A DNA stretch of 38,749 nt from an uncultured Acidimicrobiales bacterium (lineage in GTDB: Bacteria > Actinomycetota > Acidimicrobiia > Acidimicrobiales > AC-14): the NCBI GenBank assembly GCA_902805665.1, contig CADCTB010000222.1, positions 1 to 38,749 of the forward strand. The letters run 5' to 3'. The notes beneath the pieces were generated by a model, which worked only from the letters and a program-made list of their open reading frames with translations, did not search any database and was not told the origin of the DNA. Of this stretch, positions 31,040 through 38,749 are shown one piece after another. Numbering within the stretch: the first letter of the stretch is position 1; each line of letters begins with the position of its first letter. Both the position numbers and the translations under genes were made by a program.

Positions 31040-33655
31040 ATGGCCCGAAGGATGACCGTGACCTTTGCCGGAGTTGTGCAACAGCTCTCGCCGCTCGGAG
31101 GCCCGCTGGCCGGGCGCGAGGCGGAGATGGAGGCCCTGCGCCGGGCATGGGCGGAGGCCGTCGGCGGCTCGGGGCGGCTGGTGCTGCTGGCGGGCGAGCC
31201 GGGCGTGGGGAAGACCCGCCTGGCCGCCGAGCTGGCCGGTGAGGTCGACGCCGGCGGCGCAGCCGTGCTGGTCGGGGGCTGCCCGGCGGGAGGGGCTGAG
31301 CCCTATCACCCGCTGGTCGAGGCCCTCGGTGCGCTGCCCACCGCCGAGCGCGATCGGGCCGCCATGCTGGACGCCCTGGCCGGAGCGGTGGTGGCCCGGG
31401 CCCGCCGGGCGCCGTTGCTCCTGGTGCTCGACGACCTGCACCGGGCCGACCGGTCAACGGTGCTGGCCGTCCGGCGGCTGGTGGAGGTAGGTTCAGGGTC
31501 GCCCCTCCTGATCGTGGCGACGTACCGCGATACCGCGATCGACCGCTCCCATCCGCTCACCGAGCTCCTGTCCGACGTCTTGACCTGGCCGCACGTCCAA
31601 CGCATACGCGTGGAGAGCCTCTCGTCCGAGGCGGTGGTCGACATGGTCGGCGACACTGAGCTCGGGCGTCGCCTCTGGCGGGAGTCAGGCGGGAATCCGG
31701 TCTGGGTGGCGCAGCTGCTCCGGCCTGGCGCCCTCGACCGGCCGCCGGCCGGTCCATCCGACTTCGACGAGCTGGTGGCCCGGCGAGTCTCCGCGCTCAC
31801 CTCCTCGGCCCGCTCCGTCCTGCAGGCCGCCGCCGTCGTGGGCTCCGAGTTCAGCGTCGACGTGGTTGCCGCCGCGGCCGGCATGCCTGTCGACCGGGCC
31901 ATCGCCGCGCTGAAGCAGCTGGCCGCCGCCGGCCTCGTCGTCGAGGAGCCGGGCGGTGCGGGGGAGAACCGCCGGTTCGGTCACGACATGGTGCGCGAAG
32001 CGGTCGAGCGCAACATCGCTCCGAAGGCGCGCGTGCAGCTCCACCTTCGTATCGGGAAGGCCCTCGACCGCCCCCGCCGGGCCCCGGGTGCTCCGGCCGC
32101 GCTCACCGCCTGGCACTTCCGGGCCGCGGCGCCGGTGGGAGGTTCGTCCCGAGCGCTGCGCCACTCGGCCCGGGCGGGCGACCGGGCCATGGAGCTACTG
32201 GCCTGGGAAGAGGCTGCGGTCCAGTACGGGCATGCCTTGGCTGCGGCGACGGGTGCGACGCGGGAGGTCCGAGCCGACCTGCTGCTGGCGCTCGGGGAGG
32301 CCCAGCGGCTGGCCGGGGAGGCGGCACGGGCCCGGCAGGCGTTCCTCGAGGCCGCCATGCTGGCCCGGTACTGCGCCGACGGGGCCCGGCTGGCCCGGGC
32401 CGCCCTGGCTCTGGGCCAGATCAGCGCCGTCTGGGGCGCCGATGCCGAGCTGGAAGCCGTCGCCTCCGAAGCCCGGGCGCTGCTCGGCCAGGCCGGTCCG
32501 CAGCCGGTGTCGCCGGCCGTCGGGCGGCTCACGAACTTCGACTTCTCGACCGGCTCGCTCTACGACGTGCTCGACGGCGTCGCCCCCATGGCTGACTCCG
32601 AGCAGGTCCCCACCGAGGCGACCGCCGGTCACCGGAGGGAACGGGGCGATGCGGTGGCTCTCCTGCGGGCCCGGCACCTGGCGCTGGCCGGTCCGGAGCA
32701 CGCGGCCGAGCGCTTGGCTGCTGCGACCGAGCTGGTCGCCCTCGCCGAGGAGGCGGGCGACGACGAGCTGGCCGTCACCGGCAGGGGCTGGCGCCTGGTC
32801 GCCGCCCTGCAGCTTTGCCACCTCGACCAGGTCGACACAGACCTGGGCGAACACGCCGATGGTGCCCGCCGCCTCGGCCGAGCCGGCCATGCCGCCGACG
32901 CCGCATCGTGGTCGGCCATGCGGGCCCTCCTTGACGGAAGGCCGGACGACGCCCGGACGTCGGCCGCCGACGCGTTCGAGCGGGCCGTGGAGGCAGGCGA
33001 TCCCGAGGCCGACGCGTCGTATCTGCTGCAGCGCTGGTGGCTGGCGGTGGAGTGGGGAACACCCGAGGCCCTGTCCGGGATCACTGCCGAATGCCGGGAA
33101 CGGGCGTCGAACGGCGCCGGTGGGCGTACGTGGCGAGCGGCGCTCGCCCTGGTCCTCGCCCGGGACGGAAAGCTGGACCTGGCCGCCGAGGAGCTGCGCC
33201 GGGTCACCGATCACGGTCTCGGTGAGCTCGTGCGCGACGCAGGACGGCTGCAGCCCCTCGCCACCCTGGCCGAGGTGGCATGGATGGTGGGAGACGGCCA
33301 TCGCGCCGCCATGGTCGGCTCGCTCCTGGAGCCGTTCGCCGACCAGCTCGTCGTGGGCGGCCGGGCGCTCGTGTGCCAGGGCTCAGTGGCTCGGGCGTGC
33401 GGGATGGTGGCCGCGGCGACGTATCGGTGGGACGAAGCCCAGCGGCACTTCCAGGCCGCCCTTGCCGTTCATCGTCGCATCGGCGCCCTGCCGCTGCTGG
33501 CCCGCACACAGCTGGAATGGTCGGGCGTGTTGGAGCAGAGGGGCCGAAAGATCGACCGGCGCCGGGCCGCCGACTGGCGACGCAAGTCGGCCGAGCTGGC
33601 CGGCGGCCTGGCGATGTCCCGCCTGCTGCAGGAGATCGGCGGTCCCGCTACGTAG
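31040..33655 (+). CDS. STAND/AAA ATPase with TPR-like repeats, no DNA-binding domain
   Basis: A protein of about 871 aa. It begins with [19 protein letters not shown], the entry motif of LuxR/LAL-type ATPases. Walker A is [11 protein letters not shown] (52-62) and Walker B is [12 protein letters not shown]. The NB-ARC-like helical part follows ([28 protein letters not shown]). Residues 380-850 are Ala-rich helical repeats, probably TPR. The C-terminus ([17 protein letters not shown]) lacks the LuxR HTH that LAL regulators carry. ATG 31040 or 31052 are possible starts. It is divergent from bioB. Confidence 0.85.
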   Translation: MARRMTVTFAGVVQQLSPLGGPLAGREAEMEALRRAWAEAVGGSGRLVLLAGEPGVGKTRLAAELAGEVDAGGAAVLVGGCPAGGAEPYHPLVEALGALPTAERDRAAMLDALAGAVVARARRAPLLLVLDDLHRADRSTVLAVRRLVEVGSGSPLLIVATYRDTAIDRSHPLTELLSDVLTWPHVQRIRVESLSSEAVVDMVGDTELGRRLWRESGGNPVWVAQLLRPGALDRPPAGPSDFDELVARRVSALTSSARSVLQAAAVVGSEFSVDVVAAAAGMPVDRAIAALKQLAAAGLVVEEPGGAGENRRFGHDMVREAVERNIAPKARVQLHLRIGKALDRPRRAPGAPAALTAWHFRAAAPVGGSSRALRHSARAGDRAMELLAWEEAAVQYGHALAAATGATREVRADLLLALGEAQRLAGEAARARQAFLEAAMLARYCADGARLARAALALGQISAVWGADAELEAVASEARALLGQAGPQPVSPAVGRLTNFDFSTGSLYDVLDGVAPMADSEQVPTEATAGHRRERGDAVALLRARHLALAGPEHAAERLAAATELVALAEEAGDDELAVTGRGWRLVAALQLCHLDQVDTDLGEHADGARRLGRAGHAADAASWSAMRALLDGRPDDARTSAADAFERAVEAGDPEADASYLLQRWWLAVEWGTPEALSGITAECRERASNGAGGRTWRAALALVLARDGKLDLAAEELRRVTDHGLGELVRDAGRLQPLATLAEVAWMVGDGHRAAMVGSLLEPFADQLVVGGRALVCQGSVARACGMVAAATYRWDEAQRHFQAALAVHRRIGALPLLARTQLEWSGVLEQRGRKIDRRRAADWRRKSAELAGGLAMSRLLQEIGGPAT

Positions 33656-33667
33656 CATCGGCGCACT

Positions 33668-34348
33668 GTGACGATCGACGTGGTCATCCCGGCGCGCAAC
33701 GAGGCGACGACGGTCGCCGACGTGGTGGCGGCCGCCCTCGGCTGTCGCTTCGCCCGCGAGGTCGTCGTCGTCGACGACGGGTCCACCGACGGGACGGCCG
33801 AGCGGGCCCTCGCCGCCGGCGCCAAGGTCGTCCGCCGGGAGACGCCCACCGGGTCCAAGGCCAATGCCATGGAGCTGGGGGTGGCCTCGACCGACTCCGA
33901 CGCCATCCTGTTCTGCGACGCCGACGTCGTCGGCCTGACGGCCACCCACCTGGACGACATCTGCCGCCCCTACGTCGAGGGGCGGGCAGCCATGTCCGTC
34001 GGCTGGTTCGACTACGGCATGCTCAACCCGCTGGTCCGGCGCCTGCCGCCGACCAGTGGCGAGCGCGTGGTGCCGCGATGGGTCTGGGACTCGGTCCATC
34101 CCGGCAAGCGCACCGGCTACTCGATCGAGATCATGATCAACGAGGTGATCGCCGAGGGCCGCCTGCCCACGACGGTGCGCATCATGCCGGGCGTCACCCA
34201 CCGCACCAAGCGTCACAAGCTGGGCGCCCGCAAGGGTTACCGCGAGACGTGGCGGATGTTCTGGCACCTCATCGGACTGCCGGTGCGCGGGGTGGTCCGG
34301 TGGCGGACGTGCTGGTTCTACCTGCGCGGGCTCACCGTCGAAGGGTGA
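33668..34348 (+). CDS. GT2-family glycosyltransferase
   Basis: A 226-aa GT-A enzyme. The start VVIPARNEATTVADVV and VVVVDDGSTDGTAE hold the nucleotide-binding DDGS (36-39). FCDADVVG holds the metal-binding DAD (84-86). The middle has YSIEIMINEVI, which resembles the ExD-type acid region. No membrane helix. The family includes GpgS-like and dolichyl-phosphate sugar transferases; the donor and acceptor are not known. GTG 33668 lies 12 nt after the stop of the ATPase gene, so they are co-transcribed. Confidence 0.9.
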   Translation: MTIDVVIPARNEATTVADVVAAALGCRFAREVVVVDDGSTDGTAERALAAGAKVVRRETPTGSKANAMELGVASTDSDAILFCDADVVGLTATHLDDICRPYVEGRAAMSVGWFDYGMLNPLVRRLPPTSGERVVPRWVWDSVHPGKRTGYSIEIMINEVIAEGRLPTTVRIMPGVTHRTKRHKLGARKGYRETWRMFWHLIGLPVRGVVRWRTCWFYLRGLTVEG

Positions 34349-34366
34349 TCGCGCTCCCGGCGAGCG

Positions 34367-35893
34367 TTACCGCCGCTTAGGAAGGTGCCGTCGAACCCGG
34401 ACAAGCATCCGCACCATCTCTTCAGCCAGATCCTCGTTGGCCGCACGTGGATTGTTGTAGAGCACGTACTCCTTCGCGACGAGGGTTGCGAGGTAATCCA
34501 GGAGGCCGCTCTCGTCGTTCCTGACCACCAGATAGTCCTCGTGGCGGTCGTTGTAGAAGACGATGCCGCGCTCCACCTCGAACCGGCTGCGGGCGTCTCC
34601 TGGATCAGGATCCGGGCTTACGGATGGAAGGTCCGTGGTTCGGCGCCGGTCCGGGCGCGCTTCACGGTGAGGAGGATCGCTCGCTGCATCCCCACCGGCG
34701 TCGTCGAGCTCCGGCAGCTCCGGCACTCCGGGAGGCGCGCTGGGGCCGCTCGACCCGTTCTTCGTCGGCCCCGCGCCTTGCACACCTGGCTCTTCGAACA
34801 ATCCTCCGACGCCCGGCTCGTCGCCGACCTGGGTGCGCATCGGGTTGTCGAGATCTGCAAGCTCCTTGAGCACGCGGCCGAAGACCCGCCGGAGAGTCTC
34901 GGCGAGGCGGTCAGCCGCTTGGGCGTCGACCTCCTGCGCGAGCCTTTCGGTTGCTCGCCGAACCGCCGGCTCAACGGCCTTGACCGCGTCGACGAACACC
35001 GGGAAGGCGTCTCGGTCACGGAGCACCGCTCTGCGACCGGCCGTCTGCTGCAAGGCGGCGAACACCACCTCGCCCGCGACCTGACCACTGCTCCATGGCG
35101 GCATCGCGAACTCCTCGATGTCAGCGATATCGTCGACGATCGTGGTGCCGGCTCGGCCGACGACCGCCACCCGTCGCCGCCGCGTGTCGGGTGGCGAGGC
35201 ATAGAGGACGAACTCGATCCTGCCCCACAGCGTTGGTCGAGCGGGAACGTCCAGCTTGAGCCCATCGGGCTTTTCGGGGCTGACCACTTCGACGGAGCGG
35301 CCCTCGACGACCTCGATGCTGTAGTCACCCCGCGCGAGCGCCGGACCACGCCGCCCCCGCAGGTAGTCGACGACCTTCCGTTGGGTGAGCACACGCAGGA
35401 CATCCGGCTCCAGGTCCGACAAGACGACCGTGGTCCCAGGAACCTGTCGAGCCTTCCTCCTCTCCCGCTCGAGCTGTGCCGTCGCCTTCCCTCGTTCGAG
35501 GCGCAGCACCCATGTCTCATCGGAGCCTTCGGCCCGCGAGACGACATCGCAGCGGCTTCCAAGCTGTTGGAAAGCGAGGATGCCGATCGCCTTCTCGCCG
35601 AGCGTCCGGTCGTCACCCGCCTTGGCCGATTCGAAGAGGCTCCGGGCGATCTCCCGGAGTCGCTCGGGTGTCATGCCTCGCCCCGTGTCGTCGACCGCGA
35701 TGACCGGATACCGACCTTTCCGACGCAACATGACGCGGATTCGCTCCCCGCGCCGGCCCGCCTCGACGTACTCGTCAGCGGCGTTCGAGACGAACTCGTT
35801 CAGCGCGTCCTTCGGGTCCTGATATGCCTGTCCCGACACGAGGACAGCCTTCGCCAGGTTGCCGATCCGCAACCGAAGTCGTTCAGGAGGCAC
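34367..35893 (-). CDS. GHKL (HSP90/MutL-type) ATPase of unknown function
   Basis: Residues 25-190 are a GHKL ATPase: N-box DALNEFVSNAADEY, VDDTGRGM and GEKAIGILAFQQLG, whose Lys-then-Gly lid resembles HSP90, MutL and MORC. Residues 200-350 are a second alpha/beta domain, then a Pro/Asp-rich linker (about 365-430), then a C-terminal domain with FEVERGIVFYNDRHEDYL and ANEDLAEEMVRMLVRVRRH. There is no phosphoacceptor domain, so it is not a histidine kinase. Such lone GHKL proteins occur in genome-defence and chromatin-like settings. GTG 35893. No partner nuclease or sensor is adjacent. Confidence 0.82.
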   Translation of the reverse strand: MPPERLRLRIGNLAKAVLVSGQAYQDPKDALNEFVSNAADEYVEAGRRGERIRVMLRRKGRYPVIAVDDTGRGMTPERLREIARSLFESAKAGDDRTLGEKAIGILAFQQLGSRCDVVSRAEGSDETWVLRLERGKATAQLERERRKARQVPGTTVVLSDLEPDVLRVLTQRKVVDYLRGRRGPALARGDYSIEVVEGRSVEVVSPEKPDGLKLDVPARPTLWGRIEFVLYASPPDTRRRRVAVVGRAGTTIVDDIADIEEFAMPPWSSGQVAGEVVFAALQQTAGRRAVLRDRDAFPVFVDAVKAVEPAVRRATERLAQEVDAQAADRLAETLRRVFGRVLKELADLDNPMRTQVGDEPGVGGLFEEPGVQGAGPTKNGSSGPSAPPGVPELPELDDAGGDAASDPPHREARPDRRRTTDLPSVSPDPDPGDARSRFEVERGIVFYNDRHEDYLVVRNDESGLLDYLATLVAKEYVLYNNPRAANEDLAEEMVRMLVRVRRHLPKRR

Positions 35894-35963
35894 CGCCTCA
35901 TGCTACGGATGAGCCGTCCGGGGCGCAGTGACCGCCTTGTTGAACGGCCGTTTGCCCCGAGAT

Positions 35964-37628
35964 TCAGGTGATCGACCGTTCCCTGACCGGCGGCACGCCG
36001 GAGGGGGCGTCCTCCGGTCCCTTGCGGCGACGGATGTCCTGGGCGCCGATGACGACAACCAGCCCACCGATGGCCACGGCGATGGCTGCTCCCAGCAGGC
36101 CCGCGACCCATGGCGAGATACCGGTGTCCACCTTGCCGAACACCTCGGCGGGCGGGGCGTAGCGGACCCGGGTGAAGTAGATGTCCTGGTTGCCGTTCTG
36201 CTCGTTGCCGTTGCGGGTGTCGTCCCACGCCACGAACGCAGCCTCGTCGGTGGACACCAGCCCCAGGGGCCCGTAGATGCCGCCGGTCCGGCGGGGGCCG
36301 AAGCGGCGGTCGATCGGACGGTCCTCGAGGGGCCGGTTCTTCGACCAGGTGAGGCCGCCGTCGCTGGAGGACGCGTAGTAGACGTCCTGGAAGTTGTTGC
36401 GGGTGTCACCCTCCTTGAAGGTCGGGTCGTTGCGGTAGTCGTACCAGGCGACGTCGATGCGACCGTTCGGCGCCACGTTCATGGTCGGCATCTGGTCGGA
36501 GAAGTCCCAGTCGCGCTTGGGGTCGCCGTCGTTGATCTTCTTCGGCGGGCTCCATGTTTTGCCTTCGTCGGTGGAACGGGAGAAGAGGATCTGCGGCACG
36601 CCCTGGCCCAGCTCCTCCCAGGTCACGTAGAGGTCGCCGGTCTTCGGGTTGACCGCCGGCGACGGGCCGCTCAGCCAGTCCGAGGTCGACGTCGACGACC
36701 TGCCGTCGGCCGGCGCCGACTGGGTGTGCACCGGGGACACGGTGAAGGTCCGTCCCTGGTCGCGCGAGGCCGAGGAGTACAGGTGCGCAGGCGGAGCTTT
36801 GCCTTCCTCGAGGGTCCGGGTGGCCTCTCCGAAGAAGGCCTGGATGGCGCCGTCCTTGCCCTGGGTGAGATAGGGCTCGGTGGTGCAGTGGCCGACGCCC
36901 GGGGCCATGTCGACGGGGTCGGAGAACGTGCCACCACCGTCGCGGGAGACGGAGAGCCACGGACGGGAGATGGCCCGGTTGTCGACCAGCCGGCACCAGA
37001 TCGAGCTCGACGCCCCGGTGATCGACTCCGGCATGTTCCAGACCGCGTTGTTCGACCACCAGCCGACGTAGACCAGGTTCGGATCGTTTCGGTCGACGAC
37101 GATCGACGGCATGCTGTCGGCCCCGAACTCCCGTCGCGACGGATTGGGCCCGATGCGCGGCAACGCGGTGGTGTCCCAGGTGAGGCCCAGGTCGGACGAG
37201 CGGGCGAGATAGATGCGCTGCTGGTAGGTGGTGGGCTGGAAGGCGCTGAACGCGTAGTAGAGGGTGCCGTCGGGTGCGAAGGCCAGATCGGCGAGCGCCC
37301 CGGTGACCGCGAACCCGCAGCCGGGCCAGTCCGGCGGGGTCGGCGGCTGGGTGGCCGGCGACCAGCTCAGGCCGCCGTTCCGGGAGATGTGGACCATGCA
37401 CCGCGACGTGTAGGCGTTGCCCTCGGCCAGGACCAGGGTCTGCGGGTCGTCCGGGTGCATGGCCAGCACCGGAGTGGCGTGGCCCCGCCCTGCGCTCGGA
37501 TCGGCGGTGACCTGGACGGCCGCATCGACCTCGGGCTCCTTGAGAGGAGCGGCGCCGGCCGATGCCCACGGCCCGAGCGCCAAGGAGGCGGCGAGCCCCA
37601 CGAGCAACGAAGAACGACGAATTCCCAT
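35964..37628 (-). CDS. Secreted, membrane-anchored BNR-repeat (sialidase-fold) protein
   Basis: A signal peptide (about 1-26, ASLALGPWASAGA) is followed by a six-bladed beta-propeller with Asp-box motifs S-x-D-x-G-x-T-W (SSDLGLTWD, SRDQGRTF, STDEGKTWS, SSDGGLTWS). A transmembrane helix near the C-terminus (GLLGAAIAVAIGGLVVVIGA) and a basic tail anchor it. The catalytic Arg triad of true sialidases is not obvious, so it may be a binding protein or another glycosidase. ATG 37628 is chosen over GTG 37634 because GGAGGG lies 5 nt before it. It is divergent from the right-edge secreted protein. Confidence 0.85.
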   Translation of the reverse strand: MGIRRSSLLVGLAASLALGPWASAGAAPLKEPEVDAAVQVTADPSAGRGHATPVLAMHPDDPQTLVLAEGNAYTSRCMVHISRNGGLSWSPATQPPTPPDWPGCGFAVTGALADLAFAPDGTLYYAFSAFQPTTYQQRIYLARSSDLGLTWDTTALPRIGPNPSRREFGADSMPSIVVDRNDPNLVYVGWWSNNAVWNMPESITGASSSIWCRLVDNRAISRPWLSVSRDGGGTFSDPVDMAPGVGHCTTEPYLTQGKDGAIQAFFGEATRTLEEGKAPPAHLYSSASRDQGRTFTVSPVHTQSAPADGRSSTSTSDWLSGPSPAVNPKTGDLYVTWEELGQGVPQILFSRSTDEGKTWSPPKKINDGDPKRDWDFSDQMPTMNVAPNGRIDVAWYDYRNDPTFKEGDTRNNFQDVYYASSSDGGLTWSKNRPLEDRPIDRRFGPRRTGGIYGPLGLVSTDEAAFVAWDDTRNGNEQNGNQDIYFTRVRYAPPAEVFGKVDTGISPWVAGLLGAAIAVAIGGLVVVIGAQDIRRRKGPEDAPSGVPPVRERSIT

Positions 37629-37672
37629 GCCCACCCTCCGGAGCTACAGGTGCTGATCGGCGCCAGGCTGGC

Positions 37673-37712
37673 ACAGGCCATCCGGCCTGTCACTAGCTGC
37701 AAACGGCAGCTA
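37673..37712 (-). repeat. Two adjacent hairpins in the sialidase leader
   Basis: ACAGGCC-ATCC-GGCCTGT (37673-37690) and TAGCTGC-AAACG-GCAGCTA (37694-37712) are perfect 7-bp stems 3 nt apart, about 45-85 nt before the start codon. The rest of 37713-37870 shows nothing I can name. Confidence 0.55.
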
Positions 37713-37873
37713 CTCGAGCGATTCCGGGCTTCAGTTCGCGTCGCGGGCCACCACCGTGACCAGGGGGTGGGCTGATGCGACCCGAGGAAATCTGCGGCTT
37801 CGAGGTTTCGTGGATCGCGTCGCTGGGCAGCTAGCCAGCGCCCTGCCCGCGGACTAGATGCAGGCCGCACTTA

Positions 37874-37902
37874 TTGAGAGCGGACAGGTACGGCCGGATA
37901 CT
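37874..37902 (+). promoter_or_regulatory. Promoter of the right-edge secreted-protein gene
   Basis: The -35 is TTGAGA (37874-37879), the spacer 17 nt and the -10 GATACT (37897-37902). It implies a leader of about 77 nt before ATG 37986. Confidence 0.6.
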
Positions 37903-37985
37903 GAAGGGGACAGCGACGAGAGCACGGCGTTGCCGCGCTGCTCAGCACTCCATCGGACGAGGAACAGAGAAGAGGCAGGGTGACG

Positions 37986-38200
37986 ATGCGGAGTACGCGA
38001 ACGTTCGGGACCGCGGTTTTGGGGGTCGCAGTGGCGTCGGTGCTGTGGGCGGCGACGGCGTGGGCCTGTATCGCCGGCCCCACCCTCGACGTCGTCCCTC
38101 GCCAGGCCGGCGTCGGTTCGCAGGTCACGCTCAAAGGGGTGAGCTACAACCCCAACCCGGTCGTGGTGAGGTTCAACGCGCTCGACGGGCCGGTGATGAC
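37986..38200 (+). pseudogene. 5' part of a secreted-protein gene, cut at a junction
   Basis: The first 27 residues are a clear signal peptide (RTFGTAVLGVAVASVLWAATAWA, then CIAGP). A beta-rich segment follows (LDVVPRQAGVGSQVTLKG, VVVRFNALDGPV), like Ig-like or polymer-binding modules. From about 38200 the frame continues to 38459 but reads as the antisense of a sorbosone-dehydrogenase-like gene, with no sense of its own. The real 3' part is missing. ATG 37986 was preferred to GTG 37980 on spacing from the AGAGG site. Confidence 0.6.
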
Positions 38201-38749
38201 CAGGCGCTGGATGATGTTGTCCAGCGACGCGGCGACGAGGTTGCCCTTCATCGCGTCCCCGAAGTTCGAGGCGGTGTACTCGGCCAGGCCGTTCGTGGAG
38301 TTCTTGAAGGCCACCAGGCTGCCGTTGGGCCGGATCTTGGCGGTCTCGGCGCCGGCGGAGCGGTGGTCGCACTCGATCGCGCTGGCCTTGAACGTCGCCG
38401 ACTGGCCGCCGAAGGTGTTCGCCGGGTTGGCGCGCGTCGGGTTCGGGTGCCCGCCGTAGTAGCCCGGACCCGTGATCGCGTGGAGGCTGTCGAGGGTCGT
38501 CGGGCCGCCCTCGGCCAGGGCGTTGGTGCACCCCGCGGTGCCCTCGCCGGCCGGGACGTCGCCCCAGGAGGCGTTGCCGCCGTTGTCGATCGAGAACATC
38601 CCGGCCTGGGTCAGGACGACGTCGTACGGGTTGCGGAAGCCCGGCGCGTGGACCTGCACGGGCCCGCCGGCCACGAGCTTGGCCTGGTTCTTGCCGTCGT
38701 TGCCGCCGAACGGGTCGTGGACGTCCGGGCTGCCGGGCCGTGTCTGGTC
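38144..38749 (-). pseudogene. Sorbosone/glucose dehydrogenase-like (beta-propeller) gene, 5' end outside the window, 3' end replaced
   Basis: The frame is open to the right edge, so the start lies outside. Visible motifs are VHDPFGGNDGKNQAK, VHAPGFRNPYDVVLTQAG, IDNGGNASWG, HAITGPGYYGGHPNPTRANP and FGDAMKGNLVAASLDN, all typical of PQQ-dependent sugar-dehydrogenase-like propellers. After about SLDNIIQRL the frame runs 15-20 residues through the antisense of the plus-strand gene (ITGPSSALNLTTTGLGL) and stops at 38144. The propeller lacks its last blades. The signal peptide cannot be seen. Confidence 0.65.

Noticed and set aside
1-38749. CRISPR array, insertion sequence or prophage
   Set aside because: No evenly spaced direct repeats, transposase motifs or phage structural genes were seen.

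Overview
The window is GC-rich bacterial chromosome, densely coded and mostly single-copy. Several items point to the Actinomycetota: the tiny ribosomal proteins bS22 and bL37, a biotin synthase auxiliary protein (BsaP) overlapping bioB, the gene order metG-tatD-X-ksgA-ispE followed by tRNA-Gln and glmU, and a perfect actinobacterial-type LexA box. I would guess an Acidimicrobiia-like lineage, but that is inference. The right end may be a rearrangement or assembly join (see 38185-38215).

Layout. 1-225 holds the 5' end of glmU and a tRNA-Gln(TTG), both on the minus strand. 239-1109 is an SOS-boxed gene for an HTH plus LAGLIDADG-like protein. 1189-9583 is a housekeeping block: bS22, ispE, ksgA/rsmA, a secreted double-psi beta-barrel (RlpA-type) protein where mycobacteria have rpfB, tatD, an inserted MerR regulator, metG, rsmI, a DUF192 protein, ychF and def. 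9624-14748 holds an NMT1-like gene with an in-frame stop, bL37, a prolyl oligopeptidase, a GT4 glycosyltransferase, and a PadR regulator divergent from a small membrane protein. 14902-17704 holds a triosephosphate isomerase homologue with a Gfo/Idh/MocA oxidoreductase, then a J-domain membrane protein. 17774-19507 is a secreted von Willebrand A protein.

20066-24486 is the most interesting part. Read on the minus strand it is a retron: an msr-msd-like RNA with long a1/a2 inverted repeats lies directly in front of a retron-type reverse transcriptase. The RT is followed in the same direction by a DUF4259 protein, the DNA-end-binding protein Ku and an FAD-dependent oxidoreductase. A retron RT in line with Ku suggests a link between msDNA and double-strand-end repair or defence, though Ku may simply be a neighbour.

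24556-29834 is accessory or signalling: a small membrane protein, a zinc-ribbon protein coupled to a receiver domain with Glu at the phosphoacceptor site, an acidic protein plus a beta-helix protein, an ABM monooxygenase, a GAF-SpoIIE-HATPase phosphatase and an alpha/beta hydrolase. 29804-34348 holds bsaP-bioB, a STAND-type ATPase and a GT2 glycosyltransferase. 34367-37628 holds a GHKL ATPase and a membrane-anchored BNR/sialidase-like protein. At the right edge a secreted-protein gene start and the 3' part of a sorbosone-dehydrogenase-like gene meet head-on, and both look broken at the same point.

A recurring feature is a -10-like hexamer only 6-7 nt before the start codon (1072, 4393, 14221, 24556, 30996), which suggests frequent leaderless transcripts.
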